Below, piece by piece: positions 27,476 to 37,138 of a stretch of DNA of 64,000 nucleotides (the first letter of the stretch is position 1; each line of letters starts with the position of its first letter). This DNA is from an uncultured Halieaceae bacterium (GTDB lineage Bacteria > Pseudomonadota > Gammaproteobacteria > Pseudomonadales > Halieaceae): contig CAJWEV010000002.1 in the NCBI GenBank assembly GCA_913031575.1, positions 48,866-112,865 on the forward strand, written 5' to 3'. Below the pieces are notes generated by a model. The model worked only from the letters and a program-made list of their open reading frames with translations, searched no databases and was not told the DNA's origin. Made by a program: the position numbers and the translations under genes.

Positions 27476-29104
27476 TCAAGGCTTGGCCTCTTTCTTGTTG
27501 GGTGCAATGTAAGTTTTTTTGCGGTCGTATAAATCCAACCAATTAGCCGGAGGCAGCGGTAAAGCCCGGCTTTCGACCGCTCGCGCCGGGGTAAAACTGG
27601 ACGTTGGCACTTTGGTACGCACCTGTTCGAGCCAAAAGACGCCATCGTATTGACCGGAGTTACCGCGCGTGGAAATTAGGTCGATATCGCCATCCCCGTC
27701 GACATCACGCGAAACGAACATATCGTACATGCCCCGTGTGCGACGTGAAATGTCATGCCGGGTCCATTTGTTATCACCAGTACCACGATTTTCAAACCAC
27801 GCAATCCGTCCCACAGATGAAGCTGACGTCACCGTTGGGTCGTCAACATCGCGAGAAGCGCCCGAGTATGCGCCGTCAATGATGTTGATCCCGGAATAAC
27901 CGCCAGTAACAACATCCTTATCACCATCACCATCGATATCCGTGACATGAATACCGATTACCCAGTCGGGCAAGATATTACCGATGCGATGCAACACCCA
28001 TGGCGCATCCAAGGTTTCTCCTTGCATTAACCAACCTAAGCCCGCATGACGAAAAGCTGGGTCTTGAGCTAACTCAAGGACGTTTACTAGGAGGTCTAGC
28101 CGGCCATCGTTGTTGAAATCTGCCGTATCGGCGTGAAACGCATTCGTCAGTGCTCGCCAGCCCACAGGCACATCAAAACCTGGAAGAATGCGTACTGGCC
28201 TAAGTTGCGTTTCCAGTTCTCCCTGATCACTCACTCCCTGATTCTCAATAATCACGACTTGCTGTCGGACACGCTTCGCAGCGATGACATCAGCGTCGCC
28301 GTCTCCATCGATATCCACTGGTAAAGCCGTGTTAGGTACCCCCTCTTGGAAAAGCACTGTCTCTTGCCAATTTGCGGATATAAGAGGGTCACCCAGGACG
28401 CGAATTAAAGAGGTTGCGCCATTATCGACATCACCGGCATCCAATCGCACAATGTCGGCAGTGCCTTTATTTGCAGCCGTAAGTTCAGCACGCCCGTCCC
28501 CATCAATATCTGCAGCAAACACTCGCAGCCAGGAGCCGCGGCCAAGGCTGAAGTCTGGAACCAGAGCTCTCCATTCACCGGCACGTGCGTGCTTACCCGG
28601 ATTTTGCAGATATAAGAGGTGAGCATTTTCACACGCGGCGACAACATCAAGATAACCATCGTCATTAAGATCAACGAGTGCCACGTCCTCCACAGCCCCT
28701 GCCAATGCGCCATTTGCTATGGTTCGAAGCGTCCACTCCTTAGCAATATCACTCGAGAAGGCTACACGGATATGGTTCGAATCTTCGTGAGCTGTAACCA
28801 GATCCTCGAGACCATCCCTATCGATATCGCCGATAGCAATGCCATCTCCACCGCGAATTGCCACCCCACCGTTTACGCCTTGGTCATCGATCCTGTGCTC
28901 GCGCCAGGAGATGAAGTCGCCTAATACGGTCCGTGCGGCTGCTGGCGTATCAGCTACCGTCACTGGGTGAACAGCCTCAACGTTGGGCGCCGCGAGCGGG
29001 CACAAGAGTGCGAGCAGTGTAAGCGCTGCTCTTGTACTAAGTGATGGACCTAGAAAGCTGCTTATCATTGCCCGCCAAAACCCAAAGTGTGATCGATTGT
29101 GCAT
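27476..29104 (-). CDS. exported FG-GAP/VCBS-repeat protein
   Basis: A 542-residue protein made of calcium-loop repeats of the FG-GAP kind: AIGDIDRDGLEDLVTAHE, ALVDLNDDGYLDVVAA, FAADIDGDGRAELTAAN, PVDIDGDGDADVIAAKR, TADFNNDGRLDLL, VTDIDGDGDKDVVTGGY and RDVDGDGDIDLIS, seven in all. These fold as a beta-propeller, and each DxDxDG loop can bind Ca2+. The N-terminus holds a signal peptide with a hydrophobic segment near residues 25-45. ATG 29104 was chosen, although an internal ATG at 29068 is possible. No catalytic domain is seen; adhesion or extracellular binding is the usual guess for the fold. Confidence 0.85.
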   Translation of the reverse strand: MHNRSHFGFWRAMISSFLGPSLSTRAALTLLALLCPLAAPNVEAVHPVTVADTPAAARTVLGDFISWREHRIDDQGVNGGVAIRGGDGIAIGDIDRDGLEDLVTAHEDSNHIRVAFSSDIAKEWTLRTIANGALAGAVEDVALVDLNDDGYLDVVAACENAHLLYLQNPGKHARAGEWRALVPDFSLGRGSWLRVFAADIDGDGRAELTAANKGTADIVRLDAGDVDNGATSLIRVLGDPLISANWQETVLFQEGVPNTALPVDIDGDGDADVIAAKRVRQQVVIIENQGVSDQGELETQLRPVRILPGFDVPVGWRALTNAFHADTADFNNDGRLDLLVNVLELAQDPAFRHAGLGWLMQGETLDAPWVLHRIGNILPDWVIGIHVTDIDGDGDKDVVTGGYSGINIIDGAYSGASRDVDDPTVTSASSVGRIAWFENRGTGDNKWTRHDISRRTRGMYDMFVSRDVDGDGDIDLISTRGNSGQYDGVFWLEQVRTKVPTSSFTPARAVESRALPLPPANWLDLYDRKKTYIAPNKKEAKP

Positions 29105-29179
29105 CAAGCCTACCGTAAAACGAATTGAGCGTTACTGGTTACAAATGGATGGATAAGGTTTATCGCCTCTTGGGACTAG

Positions 29180-29458
29180 CTAAATAACGCTCTGTCGACC
29201 CTTCAGAAACTTTAGAAATGAAAAGATAGTGGGATCCTGGTCGCAGACAAGCGCTAAGTTACGGTCATCGCGCACTCTTACGTAAACCACGCAGGAATGC
29301 GAATCAACGTCGCGCAATTCTGGCGCACGCTCGCCCACGGCGCTAGCTGCTAGAGCAGTAGCGTAAAGACTATTTGCCCGCTCGCAGTTCTGTGCTAGCC
29401 GTGCAAAATCGGTTCCGTTGCCTGAGGTTGCGGCTTCGCCATTTGTTGGCGTCCCCAA
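29180..29458 (-). CDS. hypothetical protein, weak support
   Basis: A 92-residue frame opening with TTG. It has a plausible globular end (SHSCVVYVRVRDDRNLALVC, then FSFLKFLKGRQSVI) and alternates hydrophobic and charged residues. No ribosome binding site or recognised domain supports it, and its codon use is not clearly biased. It may be a real small gene or chance. Confidence 0.3.
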   Translation of the reverse strand: MGTPTNGEAATSGNGTDFARLAQNCERANSLYATALAASAVGERAPELRDVDSHSCVVYVRVRDDRNLALVCDQDPTIFSFLKFLKGRQSVI

Positions 29459-29595
29459 GCATTTGCATTTATCTCACGGACATATTCGACGATTGGCATC
29501 AAAAATCAATTTAATAGAGGACACAACCCTGTAAAGCCGCATGGTCCCCGAATGGTCAAATTTAACATAGACTCACTACTTGCTTCATTTTTTAG

Positions 29596-29718
29596 TTATT
29601 CACTAAACGTCAATGCCATAGGGCCCAGTGTTTCTAAAAGTCTCACAACGGATGCAGTGTTACACACCTCTTTTCCGCCGGCAGGTTCCTCATACAAACT
29701 GATGGTTTGATACTCCAT
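29596..29718 (-). CDS. short frame with a lipobox-like sequence in front, uncertain
   Basis: ATG 29718 opens a 40-residue frame (MEYQTISLYEEPAGGKEVC, ending in LTFSE). Upstream in the same frame, after a stop, comes LLLGVLCANCLIAVSGC, which looks like a lipoprotein signal with a lipobox Cys but has no ATG to start it. This could be a broken lipoprotein gene or an accident. Confidence 0.2.
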   Translation of the reverse strand: MEYQTISLYEEPAGGKEVCNTASVVRLLETLGPMALTFSE

Positions 29719-29890
29719 GCAACCCGACACGGCTATTAGGCAATTTGCGCATAAAACGCCTAAAAGAAGTCACTAAAATCGTGGATGAGGTTTCAATTTA
29801 CATCGACTTTTGTTAAATACACGGTGGGAGACAAGTTTGGTAGGTAAATCGACCGCTTTTTTCCCCAAAAAAATAAGGAGATGAGCCACC

Positions 29891-32800
29891 ATGTTCAGAT
29901 TTAAGCCATTAGCGGCCCTGACGATTTTGGGATCTTTGCTGTCAGCCCAGACAGTATTTGCCCAGGAAGAAGAGTTAGAGTCCACTACGATAGAAGCGGT
30001 AGCCGAAGAAAGCGCGGAAGCGAATCTCGGCCCGGTCGAGGAAATCGTTGTCACAGGTTCGAGACTACGAAGCTCGACCTACACCAGTATTTCGCCACTG
30101 CAAATCATTGATGCGGAATTCCAGCGAGAAGTCGGTCTTATTAACGCTGATGAGATCCTGCAAAACTCCACCAATGCGGGCGGTCAGCAAATTGACCTGT
30201 CATTTAACGGTTTCGTTTTAGACAACGGCCCAGGTTCCAGTACGGTCAGCCTGCGTGGTTTAGGAGCTAATCGAACACTTCTGTTGATGAATGGTCGTCG
30301 TCTAGCACCAAGTGGTGTTGAGGGTGCACCTTCTTCCCCGAGTGTGAACTTGGTTCCGCGATTAATGATTCAGAGGTACGAAAACCTACTCGATGCTGCC
30401 TCATCAATTTATGGTTCTGATGCAATCGCTGGTGCTACCAACATCATTACCAAGAAGGACTTCGATGGCTTCGAAATTGAAGTTTACTCAGGCCAATACG
30501 ACCGAGCAGGTGGTGATAACACTACTGTAGGTGCAGCTTGGGGCTTCAACAGTGACAAGAGTTCTTTCGGTATCGGCATTGAATTTACTGACATTGAGCG
30601 TACAAGATATTCGGATCGCCCTTGGACAAACGAGTGTACGGGTAACGTAGAAATCACCGAAAGCGGAGAAATCCGCCGCCAAGATCTTTACTACCAAAAC
30701 TTGGGGTACCCTGACGTAGGTCAGTGTTCATCATTATCTCTGGCAGCGCGAACCTTTGTGCCTGGAACACCCTTCGGTTCTATTTACTTTACGCCCGGAT
30801 CATCTAATGGCGGTTGGGGCAACTTTACGGAATCAGGTGACCCCTACACAGGACTGGCGGCTGATGGTGACGGCGATGGGGTTGGTGATATCAACTTCCT
30901 TAACTATAACCTCAACGGCTCTCCAAACGACCTTGCTGCGGATCTAATCTCTCCGCAGGAGTATCTAAATGTCATGGCTTACGGGGAAATGACGCTCGAT
31001 GGTGACATGAACGTAACGCCTTACTTCGAAGTCATGTACAACACACAGGACTACGCTCAAAATGGTCGCGCTCCGCAATTATTCCCAGATGTGCCTGCGC
31101 TCAATCCATATAACCTTTGTAACCCTGGCGCCGAGAATGGCGTGGATTGTGGCCTTGCATACGACGCATATTTGACTAACCCAAACATCGTACAAAACTT
31201 CGCCGATTATTATCTCGAAGTTGCTAACTGCTTTGGTTTGCCCGCTTTCTTATGTGCCCCTTCAACCTTTGGGCTCCTAACCGGCGGTTACGGACCTATT
31301 GGAACCATTCCAATCGTCTCGGTAGCGGGTGATCGAAACAACGTTACCACCGAAATGGAGCAAGTTCGTGTCGTGCTTGGTACATCAGCCGATCTTCCGT
31401 TCCTCGACTTCGGAACTCTGGGAAATTGGCGTGGAGATATATCAGTCAGCTACACCCGGTCAGAGGGTGACGCACAACGTTTAGGTGTCCGCGAAGATCG
31501 GTTGGACCTAGCGCTGGGCGCCTACTCGTCTACCAGTACACCTTGTGAGAACGACAGTGGTACAGTGTTGGCGGCAGACACCGCGGGATGTGTGCCCGTT
31601 AACATGTACGCGCCCTCCTTGTACCCAGTGGGTTCTGTTGTTGGTGATTTTGCAACTCAAGCCGAGCGTGATTATCTGTTTGGTTCTCGGGACTTCAATA
31701 CAGTCTATGAGCAAACCCTATTTAGCTTGGTAGCTGATGGTGATCTCTTCGAAGTACCCGGTGGTGAAATGGCTCAGTTGGCTGTTGGTTTTGAACACCG
31801 CATTGATGACATTCAGTCGAACCCAGACGAAGTCGCTGCTGAAGGCTTGTTTTGGGGCTTCTTCTCAGACAAGGGGGCCTTTGGCGAGGTAGACATCTCA
31901 GAGGTGTTTGCTGAACTTCAGCTACCCTTCAAGTTCAATAAGCCGCTGATGAAGGAACTGACATTCAACCTTTCAGGTCGTCTCACAGATCACGAATTCT
32001 ACGGCGAAAATGAGACGTCTTCGGTGAAAGTGGGGTATCGCCCTACAGAGCCGTTCCTGATTAGAGCTACTTGGGGCACTGCGTTCCGCGCGCCAAACAA
32101 CCGAGAGTTGTTCTTGCTAGGATCTACTGGCTTCACTACGGTCTTTGACCCCTGCTATGTCCCTGAGTCAGCGATAGGTGGCGTCGGAGACGCAGTGGAG
32201 GGCGCTTACATCCCAGAGCGGGATCAGCGTGACCCAGAGGTGCTTGCCAACTGTCGAGCGACCGGTGTAGATCCTACATTGGCAAACAACGGCGGATTCA
32301 ACTCGTTTAGTACCGAAGTCCAGACGGGCGGTAGTTTGACGCTCGATCCAGAAGAGTCAGAGTCTTACTCCTATGGCTTTGCATACGAGCAGGATTTCAC
32401 TAACAAGTTTGATTTGTCTCTTGGCATGACTTACTACTCAGTGAAGGTTGAGAATACAGTGATTGAGCCATCTACTGGCTACATTATCTCTGACTGTCTC
32501 TACGATGAAGCAGGTACAGGAGCCTCCGTCTTCTGTGACCGTATCGAGCGTGATCTTTCAGATCCAACCGATCCAAGAATTCAGCTAATGGATCTTGGGT
32601 TCCTCAACAGAGATCTTGAGCGAGCGCGCGGTATTGATTACAACCTCACGTTCCGCGACACCATCGACATTGGTGTTCCAGTTGATTTGCAGATTGTCCT
32701 GGCGGCTAACCGCAACCTTGAGCGTTCGCTCACCTTCACTAATCCCGATGGTACCGTTGACTACGAGTCATATGAGGGCGAATGGGGCTTCTCTGAGTGG

Positions 32801-33193
32801 CGTGCGCAGAGTGGTGTGGTGCTGTCATGGGATAGATGGCGCTTTAACTGGCAGACCCGCTACCTAGGCGCAGTGGCGCAAGATATCGATGCGGTAGACG
32901 AGTTCTCTGACGCGTTCACTGCCTCTGATACATGTTTGGGCCCGCCAGATGACGAACTCTGCCGTGATTACGGAGAGACGGGTAGCTACATGATCCACAG
33001 CCTCTCGTTGGGTTACAACGGGGATAACTGGTACCTAGGCATGGGCGTGCGAAACCTCGAGGACAAAGCTCCCCCATTGGCCGATCCGAGTGAAGTAAGC
33101 GGGGTTAAGGCTCGCGCAATTGGATACGGTTATGACTTGATGGGACGAGCATTCTTCTTGAATGCTTCCTATAACTTCGATCTCGGGTTCTAA
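29891..33193 (+). CDS. TonB-dependent outer-membrane receptor
   Basis: An 1100-residue outer-membrane receptor, start set by AAGGAG before ATG 29891. The signal peptide (MFRFKPLAALTILGSLLSA) is followed by a TonB-box-like region and the plug with VEEIVVTGSRLRSS, VSLRGLGANRTLLLMNGRRL and SSIYGSDAIAGATNIITKK. The beta-barrel (about residues 170-1100) ends in FFLNASYNFDLGF, the terminal aromatic expected for Bam-dependent insertion. Its size and closely following S9 peptidase suggest uptake of peptides or other oligomers. The ligand is unknown. Confidence 0.93.
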   Translation: MFRFKPLAALTILGSLLSAQTVFAQEEELESTTIEAVAEESAEANLGPVEEIVVTGSRLRSSTYTSISPLQIIDAEFQREVGLINADEILQNSTNAGGQQIDLSFNGFVLDNGPGSSTVSLRGLGANRTLLLMNGRRLAPSGVEGAPSSPSVNLVPRLMIQRYENLLDAASSIYGSDAIAGATNIITKKDFDGFEIEVYSGQYDRAGGDNTTVGAAWGFNSDKSSFGIGIEFTDIERTRYSDRPWTNECTGNVEITESGEIRRQDLYYQNLGYPDVGQCSSLSLAARTFVPGTPFGSIYFTPGSSNGGWGNFTESGDPYTGLAADGDGDGVGDINFLNYNLNGSPNDLAADLISPQEYLNVMAYGEMTLDGDMNVTPYFEVMYNTQDYAQNGRAPQLFPDVPALNPYNLCNPGAENGVDCGLAYDAYLTNPNIVQNFADYYLEVANCFGLPAFLCAPSTFGLLTGGYGPIGTIPIVSVAGDRNNVTTEMEQVRVVLGTSADLPFLDFGTLGNWRGDISVSYTRSEGDAQRLGVREDRLDLALGAYSSTSTPCENDSGTVLAADTAGCVPVNMYAPSLYPVGSVVGDFATQAERDYLFGSRDFNTVYEQTLFSLVADGDLFEVPGGEMAQLAVGFEHRIDDIQSNPDEVAAEGLFWGFFSDKGAFGEVDISEVFAELQLPFKFNKPLMKELTFNLSGRLTDHEFYGENETSSVKVGYRPTEPFLIRATWGTAFRAPNNRELFLLGSTGFTTVFDPCYVPESAIGGVGDAVEGAYIPERDQRDPEVLANCRATGVDPTLANNGGFNSFSTEVQTGGSLTLDPEESESYSYGFAYEQDFTNKFDLSLGMTYYSVKVENTVIEPSTGYIISDCLYDEAGTGASVFCDRIERDLSDPTDPRIQLMDLGFLNRDLERARGIDYNLTFRDTIDIGVPVDLQIVLAANRNLERSLTFTNPDGTVDYESYEGEWGFSEWRAQSGVVLSWDRWRFNWQTRYLGAVAQDIDAVDEFSDAFTASDTCLGPPDDELCRDYGETGSYMIHSLSLGYNGDNWYLGMGVRNLEDKAPPLADPSEVSGVKARAIGYGYDLMGRAFFLNASYNFDLGF

Positions 33194-33209
33194 GCGAGAC
33201 CGAGACGAC

Positions 33210-33239
33210 AAAAAGCGCACTTCGGTGCGCTTTTTTTTT
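33210..33239 (+). terminator. rho-independent terminator of the TonB receptor gene
   Basis: The stem AAAAGCGCAC / GTGCGCTTTT with a TTCG loop is followed by nine T, so the receptor and peptidase genes are at least partly separate in transcription. Confidence 0.95.
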
Positions 33240-33284
33240 GATCAAATTGGTCTACGATAGGGGTGACTGAATAGGAGATCTATC

Positions 33285-35273
33285 ATGTTAAGACTTGTCG
33301 GTGCAGCATTACTAGCAAGCTTAGTGACAACTGAGGTGACTGCAGATCCATATCCACTAGACTATTGGGCAAGACGTTCAGCGATATCCGGTGTATCGCT
33401 ATCCCCCGACGGGTCACAGTTTGCCTTAACGCGTATTTTTGAGCGCGGTGGGAACCCTATTATCGAGCTGTATGATTCCGACAATCTCGAAGCAGATCCT
33501 ATCCGCATTGACTCCAGCCCAATGGAAATTATGCCAGGCATCCGATGGATCGATGACGACGTTTTTCTATTCACGGCACGACAGCAAGTGAGAGATCAAA
33601 TCGAAGGATTCAATCAAGGAGTTTACGAGTACCAAAATGTTAAGTACGACGGCTCAGCTAAAAATCCGATCGGCCGCATCAGGCAGGACTTTTTCAGTGT
33701 AGAAGGCTTACTTCCAGACAAAAAAAATAAGATTTTAATCTCTGTGCAAGAAGGTGTACCCGACGGAATGCAGGCCGGTGCTTCTACGATTCGTCCTCGT
33801 TCATATTGGGAATACGACATCAAGCGGAATCGTAAGAAGCTACTGATGCGCGGAAAAATAGCACTCGGCAATATTCAGTTTGATAAAGATGGTAATGCTA
33901 CTCACGCGTTTGGCTACGATATTCGTACTGATGAGTACACCTACCACTGGCGTCCCGAAGGCACCACGGAGTGGCGGGAGATGTTTAGGCTTCATGAAGA
34001 CAGCTTTGAGAACTTTTTCCCTATTGCCCCCGATCCGGTCGCAGAGAATCATTTTCTTGTTCTCGCCCACAATGGTTTTGATAAAGAGGGACTTTGGTCT
34101 TTCGATGCGGAAAACCAGAAATTTAGTGAGGTGCTTTACAGGCGCAACGATGTAGATTCAGGCCGTCCCTTCGGCCACAGCAACTCCCTTTCAAACTCAG
34201 ACGACATTGCGGGTGTTTATTGGTGCAAGGACAGGTGCCACCGCGAATTTTTTGATGCCAATGAAGCAGCGCTTTATCGACAGCTAGAAAAAATCGTGCC
34301 TAATGCTGGGTTTGTGAGCATTACCGGGCGATCAAAAGATGGGAATACGCTCATTGTTGCTAATTCGTCTCCACGGGATCCTGGGACCTATTACCTGATT
34401 AGAAACGGCAAAGTCTCCAAAATCAGTGGCCGTAAACCCTACCTCGAGCACGAGGAGCTCGCTGATGTTGAGTACATCACTTACGCCGCTAGAGATGGCC
34501 GCAAAATTAGCGGCTACGTGACCGTGCCAAAGGGCGAAGGACCGTTCCCACTTGTTGTTATGCCGCATGGGGGTCCGTATGTTAGCGAGACAGTCGACCG
34601 CTTTGACGAATGGTCACAGATGTTGGCGAACAATGGATATATGGTGCTCCAGCCGCAGTATCGCGGTTCACAAAAGTATGGCTTGGAGTTCTACAAGTCT
34701 GCCTTCATCGAGGGGTCAGAGGCTGGTAGGGCGATGCAAGACGACAAGGACGACGGTGCTCTGTATCTTGCAGAACAGGGCCGCGTAGATCCTAATCGTA
34801 TCGCAATGTTTGGATGGTCCTACGGCGGTTATGCCGCCTTGATTGCTGCTTCCCGAGAGGATCAGATTTATCAATGTGTTATTGCAGGAGCGGCCGTTAC
34901 TGATCCTGATATGCAGATGGACTATTACCGCTATCGCATAAGAGGCTCGGCGAAAATTGAGCAGCTCACGACTTGGGACGGTGCGGTATCGCCAATCAAG
35001 GAAGTCGACAAGATTAATGTGCCAATGCTGATCGTCCATGGCGATAACGATCAAAGAGTGCCGCCAGAGCATTTTGATAAATACATCGATGCATTAGATC
35101 GTGCCAGTATTGATTACAAGAAGCTCATACTCGAAGACGCAGATCACTTCTCTAACACGCTTTTCTATCACCATAAGGTAAGTTTGTACGAAAGCATGCT
35201 TGAGTTCCTAGAAAATGACTGCGGTCTGCAAGCTAATGACGCTTCCTTGGCCAGTACTGTGGAGTTCCGCTGA
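33285..35273 (+). CDS. S9-family prolyl oligopeptidase-like peptidase, exported
   Basis: A serine peptidase of 662 aa with a short signal peptide (MLRLVGAALLASLVTTEVTA). An N-terminal beta-propeller (about residues 30-400) precedes an alpha/beta-hydrolase domain with the nucleophile in FGWSYGGYAALIAA, the Asp in HGDNDQRVP and the His in LEDADHFSN, all present. Dipeptidyl-peptidase-like S9 enzymes cut short peptides, often after proline. It follows the TonB receptor after a terminator, a pairing common in marine gammaproteobacteria, so it probably acts on material delivered by the receptor. Confidence 0.9.
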   Translation: MLRLVGAALLASLVTTEVTADPYPLDYWARRSAISGVSLSPDGSQFALTRIFERGGNPIIELYDSDNLEADPIRIDSSPMEIMPGIRWIDDDVFLFTARQQVRDQIEGFNQGVYEYQNVKYDGSAKNPIGRIRQDFFSVEGLLPDKKNKILISVQEGVPDGMQAGASTIRPRSYWEYDIKRNRKKLLMRGKIALGNIQFDKDGNATHAFGYDIRTDEYTYHWRPEGTTEWREMFRLHEDSFENFFPIAPDPVAENHFLVLAHNGFDKEGLWSFDAENQKFSEVLYRRNDVDSGRPFGHSNSLSNSDDIAGVYWCKDRCHREFFDANEAALYRQLEKIVPNAGFVSITGRSKDGNTLIVANSSPRDPGTYYLIRNGKVSKISGRKPYLEHEELADVEYITYAARDGRKISGYVTVPKGEGPFPLVVMPHGGPYVSETVDRFDEWSQMLANNGYMVLQPQYRGSQKYGLEFYKSAFIEGSEAGRAMQDDKDDGALYLAEQGRVDPNRIAMFGWSYGGYAALIAASREDQIYQCVIAGAAVTDPDMQMDYYRYRIRGSAKIEQLTTWDGAVSPIKEVDKINVPMLIVHGDNDQRVPPEHFDKYIDALDRASIDYKKLILEDADHFSNTLFYHHKVSLYESMLEFLENDCGLQANDASLASTVEFR

Positions 35274-35283
35274 TCTTTAGAAT

Positions 35284-35398
35284 AGGGGTTGGCTGGCATA
35301 GCCGCTTAGCAGCCACACCTGGGAGCCCCATCAGGATAAAACCCCTCCGCGGGAGCCAGTAATCCGCTGGCTCACTACATGGAGGGTCGATTGACCCT
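35284..35398. repeat. cluster of inverted repeats between convergent genes
   Basis: AGGGGTT (35284-35290) pairs with AACCCCT (35340-35346) around two inner stems: GGCTG with CAGCC, and CCTG with CAGG, a three-way-junction layout. Two simple hairpins follow: GAGCCAG / CTGGCTC (35353-35373) and AGGGTC / GACCCT (35383-35398). There is no T-run. It may be a bidirectional terminator, a REP-like element or a structured RNA. Confidence 0.5.
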
Positions 35399-35404
35399 TG
35401 AGAC

Positions 35405-35956
35405 CTATTCAGAAACCTTAACGATTGCTGCCAGGTCGGTCTCTAGACTCTTGTGAGGCTGCTCGACAATACGACCAAGTTCTTTACCATCGCTGAAGAA
35501 TACGAACGTTGGTGTGAATCTCACGCGCAAAGCCTTTGCCCTGCCCCCTGGCTCCTGTTTCCGAAAGTCCAGTGAGATGAGACTGACATTCTTCTCTTTC
35601 ACACCTGACGCGGCCAGTAACTTCAACATGCGGGGCACCTCGCGCTCGCTGTCATGACACCAAGTGCCAAATAGAATCTTTACCTCTAAATCTGTCGGTA
35701 ATCCGTCGATTTCTGTAAGGACCTCGTAATTCTCATAGTTCCGCCTAAACGCATCGTGACGCTCTAAGAGCTCCGCTTGACTGATATCACCCACTGGGTA
35801 GAGATAACGGTCAGCCATTACCTCAAGCGAAGTTAACATGCAGATGAAAAAAAAAAGTGAACCTGCGAAGCTCTTTACCGAAAAACGAAGCGCTTTATCT
35901 CGGGGTTGCCATTTTTGGACAGCGTCAGAGAGTGGTTGTTTTGAAGAAATCGCCAT
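35405..35956 (-). CDS. thioredoxin-like protein with a single active-site Cys
   Basis: A 183-residue protein with an N-terminal hydrophobic segment (FAGSLFFFICMLTSLEVM, about residues 30-47) that could be a signal peptide or anchor. A thioredoxin fold follows. The active-site region reads FGTWCHDSEREVP, so WCxxC has become WCHDS with only one Cys, and the cis-proline is in VRFTPTFVFFSDG. It cannot form an intramolecular disulphide there. A monothiol or reductase-partner role is likely. It sits convergently with the S9 peptidase gene. Confidence 0.75.
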   Translation of the reverse strand: MAISSKQPLSDAVQKWQPRDKALRFSVKSFAGSLFFFICMLTSLEVMADRYLYPVGDISQAELLERHDAFRRNYENYEVLTEIDGLPTDLEVKILFGTWCHDSEREVPRMLKLLAASGVKEKNVSLISLDFRKQEPGGRAKALRVRFTPTFVFFSDGKELGRIVEQPHKSLETDLAAIVKVSE

Positions 35957-36142
35957 CGAATCCCACCTATGCCCATTTCAAATACTTGATCATGTCATAG
36001 TACTGCATCAACTGGGATCATCGGTTGGTATACTGCATACAGCTGCAGAGCAGGTTGATCCACTCGAGCCACTGACCCTAGAGACTGCCTGCTCTAACGA
36101 CGAAAACTCAAAACTTTTTAAGTCTGGATTCCTGGATCGATA

Positions 36143-37138
36143 ATGGACCCTCTTAGTCAAGCGACCGTAGGTGCTGCAGCCGCTCAATCACTTACCAATA
36201 AGTCAGATCTGGCTCGAATCGGATTGATCGGCGCGGTGGCAGGCATGGCACCTGACCTAGACGTGCTCATTCAGTCGTCAACGGATCCGCTCCTGCAGTT
36301 AGAGTATCACCGCCAATTCACGCACTCTTTAGCCTTTATCCCTTTGGGTGCACTCTTGTGCTCTATCGCTTTTTGGCCCTTCGCACGGCGTTATATGAGC
36401 TTCAAAACTATCTGGCTGGCTGCACTAGCGGGTTATGCAACACACGGCCTTCTCGACGCCTGCACGACCTACGGAACTTTGCTGCTATGGCCGTTTTCCG
36501 ATGCACGAATTGCCTGGAACACCATTTCAGTTGTGGATCCGCTGCTCACTCTCCCCCTGCTAGGGCTTGTAATTGTGGCCGGATTTAAAAAATCCCAGCT
36601 CACAGGCCGCTTAGGCATGGCTTGGGTGGCTTTTTATTTGACGATTGGTGTTATCCAAGAAGAAAGAGCAATCGCTGCAGGTGAAACGCTCGCAGCTGAG
36701 AGAGGACATATTCACGCTGTTGTCTCGGCAAAACCCAGTTTCGGTAACTTGCTTCTCTGGAAGACGATCTATGAATACGACGATCAATTCTGGGTAGACG
36801 CCGTGCGAGCAGGGAGTAGCGCTGAGATCATCGAGGGCGACCGTGTGAAGCGTCTTGATCTAACAGCGGCATTTCCATGGCTCGACCCAGATTCACAGCA
36901 AGCGAAAGATTTGGAACGCTTCAGGTGGTTTTCAAATGACTATTTAGCGTTAGATCGAGACGACCCTTTACTTGTTGTCGATATGCGATATTCGCATTTA
37001 CCCAACGAGATAAAGGGCTTGTGGGGTATTCGCGTAGATCCAGACGCGACTGTCGACCAGCACGTTACTTGGATCGCACGTCGCAGCGCAGACTCAGAAC
37101 GATTCGAGCAACTGGGGGCTATGTTGAGAGGGAATTAG
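36143..37138 (+). CDS. membrane protein, YdjM/DUF457-type putative metal hydrolase
   Basis: A 331-residue inner-membrane protein. The N-terminal half carries the family signature: MDPLSQATVGAAAA, GMAPDLDVLI, YHRQFTHSLAF and GYATHGLLDACTTYGT, whose His and Asp residues probably bind a metal. Four or five TM helices fill residues 30-170, and the C-terminal part (about 190-331) is soluble. The family is named for the E. coli LexA-regulated ydjM gene, and its activity is unproven. Its 3' end lies two bases from the convergent guaA stop. Confidence 0.8.
   Translation: MDPLSQATVGAAAAQSLTNKSDLARIGLIGAVAGMAPDLDVLIQSSTDPLLQLEYHRQFTHSLAFIPLGALLCSIAFWPFARRYMSFKTIWLAALAGYATHGLLDACTTYGTLLLWPFSDARIAWNTISVVDPLLTLPLLGLVIVAGFKKSQLTGRLGMAWVAFYLTIGVIQEERAIAAGETLAAERGHIHAVVSAKPSFGNLLLWKTIYEYDDQFWVDAVRAGSSAEIIEGDRVKRLDLTAAFPWLDPDSQQAKDLERFRWFSNDYLALDRDDPLLVVDMRYSHLPNEIKGLWGIRVDPDATVDQHVTWIARRSADSERFEQLGAMLRGN

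Larger units (their letters stand above)
29105..29890. other. long intergenic region before the TonB receptor gene
   Basis: About 790 bases separate the FG-GAP and TonB-receptor genes, which diverge. Two small minus-strand frames are listed separately (29180-29458 and 29596-29718). An AAGGAG ribosome binding site stands just before ATG 29891. No clear promoter, terminator or RNA gene was recognised. Confidence 0.6.

Noticed and set aside
35838..36143. 101-codon plus-strand frame before the YdjM-type gene
   Set aside because: It mostly covers the antisense of the thioredoxin-like gene start and has no ribosome binding site.
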